Assembly: GCA_028293685.1 (NCBI GenBank)
Contig: JAQGOI010000364.1
Span: 1-6,875, forward strand
From: Lysobacteraceae bacterium
GTDB taxonomy: Bacteria; Pseudomonadota; Gammaproteobacteria; Xanthomonadales; Xanthomonadaceae
Length of the DNA stretch: 6,875 nt
Direction: 5' to 3'
Below are positions 5,959-6,875 of this stretch, one piece after another (positions within the stretch are counted from its first letter, which is position 1; each line of letters begins with the position of its first letter). Made by a program: the position numbers and the translations under genes. A model generated the notes under the pieces. The model had not been told where the DNA came from, did no database searches, and was given only the letters and a program-made list of their open reading frames with translations.

Positions 5959-5967
5959 AGGATAGTG
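5959..5967 (-). promoter_or_regulatory. Candidate -10 element for leaderless transcription of the kinase gene
   Basis: On the minus strand CACTATCCT (5967-5959) contains TATCCT, four of six matches to the TATAAT consensus, and ends six bases before the ATG at 5952. The usual spacing places the transcript start on the ATG itself. The kinase has no Shine-Dalgarno; the bases there read CCTCCC, the wrong sense. No -35 box is recognisable; a direct repeat occupies that position instead. Confidence 0.35.
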
Positions 5968-5981
5968 CAGCGGAGCGTTTC

Positions 5982-6005
5982 CGGAGTCGCCTCCGCAGTC
6001 GCCTC
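5982..6005. repeat. Tandem 12-bp direct repeat upstream of the kinase gene
   Basis: On the plus strand CGGAGTCGCCTC (5982-5993) is followed directly by CGCAGTCGCCTC (5994-6005), 11 of 12 bases identical. It lies in the 62-bp gap between the DUF2306 stop and the kinase start, over the place where the -35 of the candidate kinase promoter would be. It could be a regulator binding site. It does not match the published LytTR half-site consensus in any obvious way. Within it, CGGAG-TCGC-CTCCG (5982-5995) can also form a 5-bp hairpin with a GCGA loop on the minus strand. Confidence 0.55.
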
Positions 6006-6014
6006 AGGCGCGCG

Positions 6015-6848
6015 CTACAGGTGCGGCAGCCAGAGGATGGCCGCGGCGGCCGCGATACCGCCCGTCATTGCCAACGTTACGACACCAAGACCACCGGCCA
6101 TCGCCAGCTGCGTGCGCGGCTGGAGGGACTGCTGCGCGCGGAAATACAGCTCCAGCAGCGCGAGCGGCACCAGGTAATCGGCGAACGACAGGAATGTCAG
6201 AAACGGCCCGGTGAATGTCTTCGGATCGAAACCCGCCGGCCCCTGGTTGGCCACGATCCACAACATCAGTCCAACGCGGAAGAACCAGCCGCCGCTCACG
6301 ACCAGGAACAGGCGCAGCGCGTAGCGGCGATGCAGATCGAACCGTCGCGCCATGGCGTGTCGCAAGGTCATGGCGGCGAAGCCCAGGATCAGCAGCGCCA
6401 TCAGGCTGATGCCCAGGTGCTGGGAAAGATCACCGCCGGTCTTGCGCGTCCACACCATGACCAGGCCGCCGACGCTCGCGATCACCGCCGACAGCAGGAA
6501 CACGCGTCCATTCCAGCGATGGAATGCCGGCCGCCGTTGACGGATCCGCTGCACCAGTTGCAGCAGTCCACCGACCGTCACCGCCACCGCGAACAGCAGA
6601 TGCGACGCGAGTACGACATTGCCGACGGTATCGCCGGCAACGTATCCGGGCGACAGCACTTGGTTCCAGGTGTCAGGCCGGCCGTGCGCGGCTGCGTTCC
6701 AGAAGAAGGCGACGATGTAAACCGCGAAGAACAGCTGCCCGGCCATTGCGGCGCAGTACCAGCCGACCGCGGCCGCGCGCAACGCCGGCGCAGCCAACCG
6801 TTCCCAGCGTCGGGAGGCGACACCCGGCGCATGACCGGCATCGCCCAT
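6015..6848 (-). CDS. DUF2306 domain-containing multi-pass membrane protein
   Basis: A 277-residue integral membrane protein with about seven hydrophobic segments at roughly 25-50, 75-98, 114-133, 147-164, 176-199, 215-237 and 248-275. The domain is recognised by the FHRWNGRVFLLSAVIASVGG block (H110-R-W-N-G), preceded by SHLLFAV (H83), and followed by HLGISLM (H144), TLRHAMARRFDLHRRYALR (H164, H173) and the SGGWFFRVG helix. Conserved histidines in several helices are a feature of the family and could bind heme or a metal, but the function of DUF2306 is not established. The ATG at 6848 gives a short polar N-terminus before the first helix; no clear ribosome binding site is seen in the 27 bases available. 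Its stop is 62 bp before the kinase on the same strand, so it may share an operon with the two-component pair and act as an accessory sensor or be its conserved neighbour. Confidence 0.9.
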   Translation of the reverse strand: MGDAGHAPGVASRRWERLAAPALRAAAVGWYCAAMAGQLFFAVYIVAFFWNAAAHGRPDTWNQVLSPGYVAGDTVGNVVLASHLLFAVAVTVGGLLQLVQRIRQRRPAFHRWNGRVFLLSAVIASVGGLVMVWTRKTGGDLSQHLGISLMALLILGFAAMTLRHAMARRFDLHRRYALRLFLVVSGGWFFRVGLMLWIVANQGPAGFDPKTFTGPFLTFLSFADYLVPLALLELYFRAQQSLQPRTQLAMAGGLGVVTLAMTGGIAAAAAILWLPHL

Positions 6849-6875
6849 GTTCGCGACCGCACGTGTGGACGCGTT

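Overview
The window is GC-rich chromosomal DNA with strong G/C preference at third codon positions. The protein families and their wording (penicillin-acylase-family enzyme, DUF1428 plus SRPBCC pair, LytS/LytTR two-component pair next to a DUF2306 membrane protein, small GIY-YIG protein) suggest a gammaproteobacterium of the Lysobacterales/Xanthomonadaceae type, such as a Lysobacter or Luteimonas relative. That placement is an inference from overall look; no rRNA or marker gene is present. I see no mobile element, CRISPR array, tRNA or rRNA.

Layout. 1-1087 (+) is the C-terminal half of a penicillin/acyl-homoserine-lactone acylase family enzyme, cut by the window edge. 1201-2023 (+) is a two-gene unit, DUF1428 then an SRPBCC/AHSA1-type protein, with 19 bp between them. 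2061-2744 (-) is a GNAT acetyltransferase convergent to that unit. 2745-2911 is a divergent intergenic region rich in TCGAC repeats. 2912-3181 (+) encodes a small, very acidic protein of unknown function, and 3236-3508 (+) a GIY-YIG protein of the UPF0213/YhbQ type. 3509-3772 holds no convincing gene but has two hairpins, one of which reads as an intrinsic terminator for the minus strand. 3773-3961 (+) is a plausible 62-residue membrane protein with weaker codon bias than its neighbours. 3962-4072 shows nothing clear. 4073-6848 (-) is a signalling block read right to left: a DUF2306 multi-pass membrane protein, a four-helix membrane histidine kinase of the LytS/YehU class, and a LytTR response regulator.

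How they work together. The kinase stop codon and the regulator start codon overlap as ATGA, so kinase and regulator are almost certainly co-translated partners. DUF2306 lies 62 bp upstream on the same strand and may belong to the operon. The gap before the kinase, however, holds a tandem 12-bp direct repeat and a -10-like box placed exactly for a leaderless kinase transcript, so the pair may also have its own promoter. The other genes look like independent housekeeping or accessory functions. I found no clear evidence of a wholly new system. The best leads are the repeat-bearing kinase promoter region, the CACTA-type start-proximal motif shared by two genes, and the small membrane ORF region with an orphan antisense terminator.
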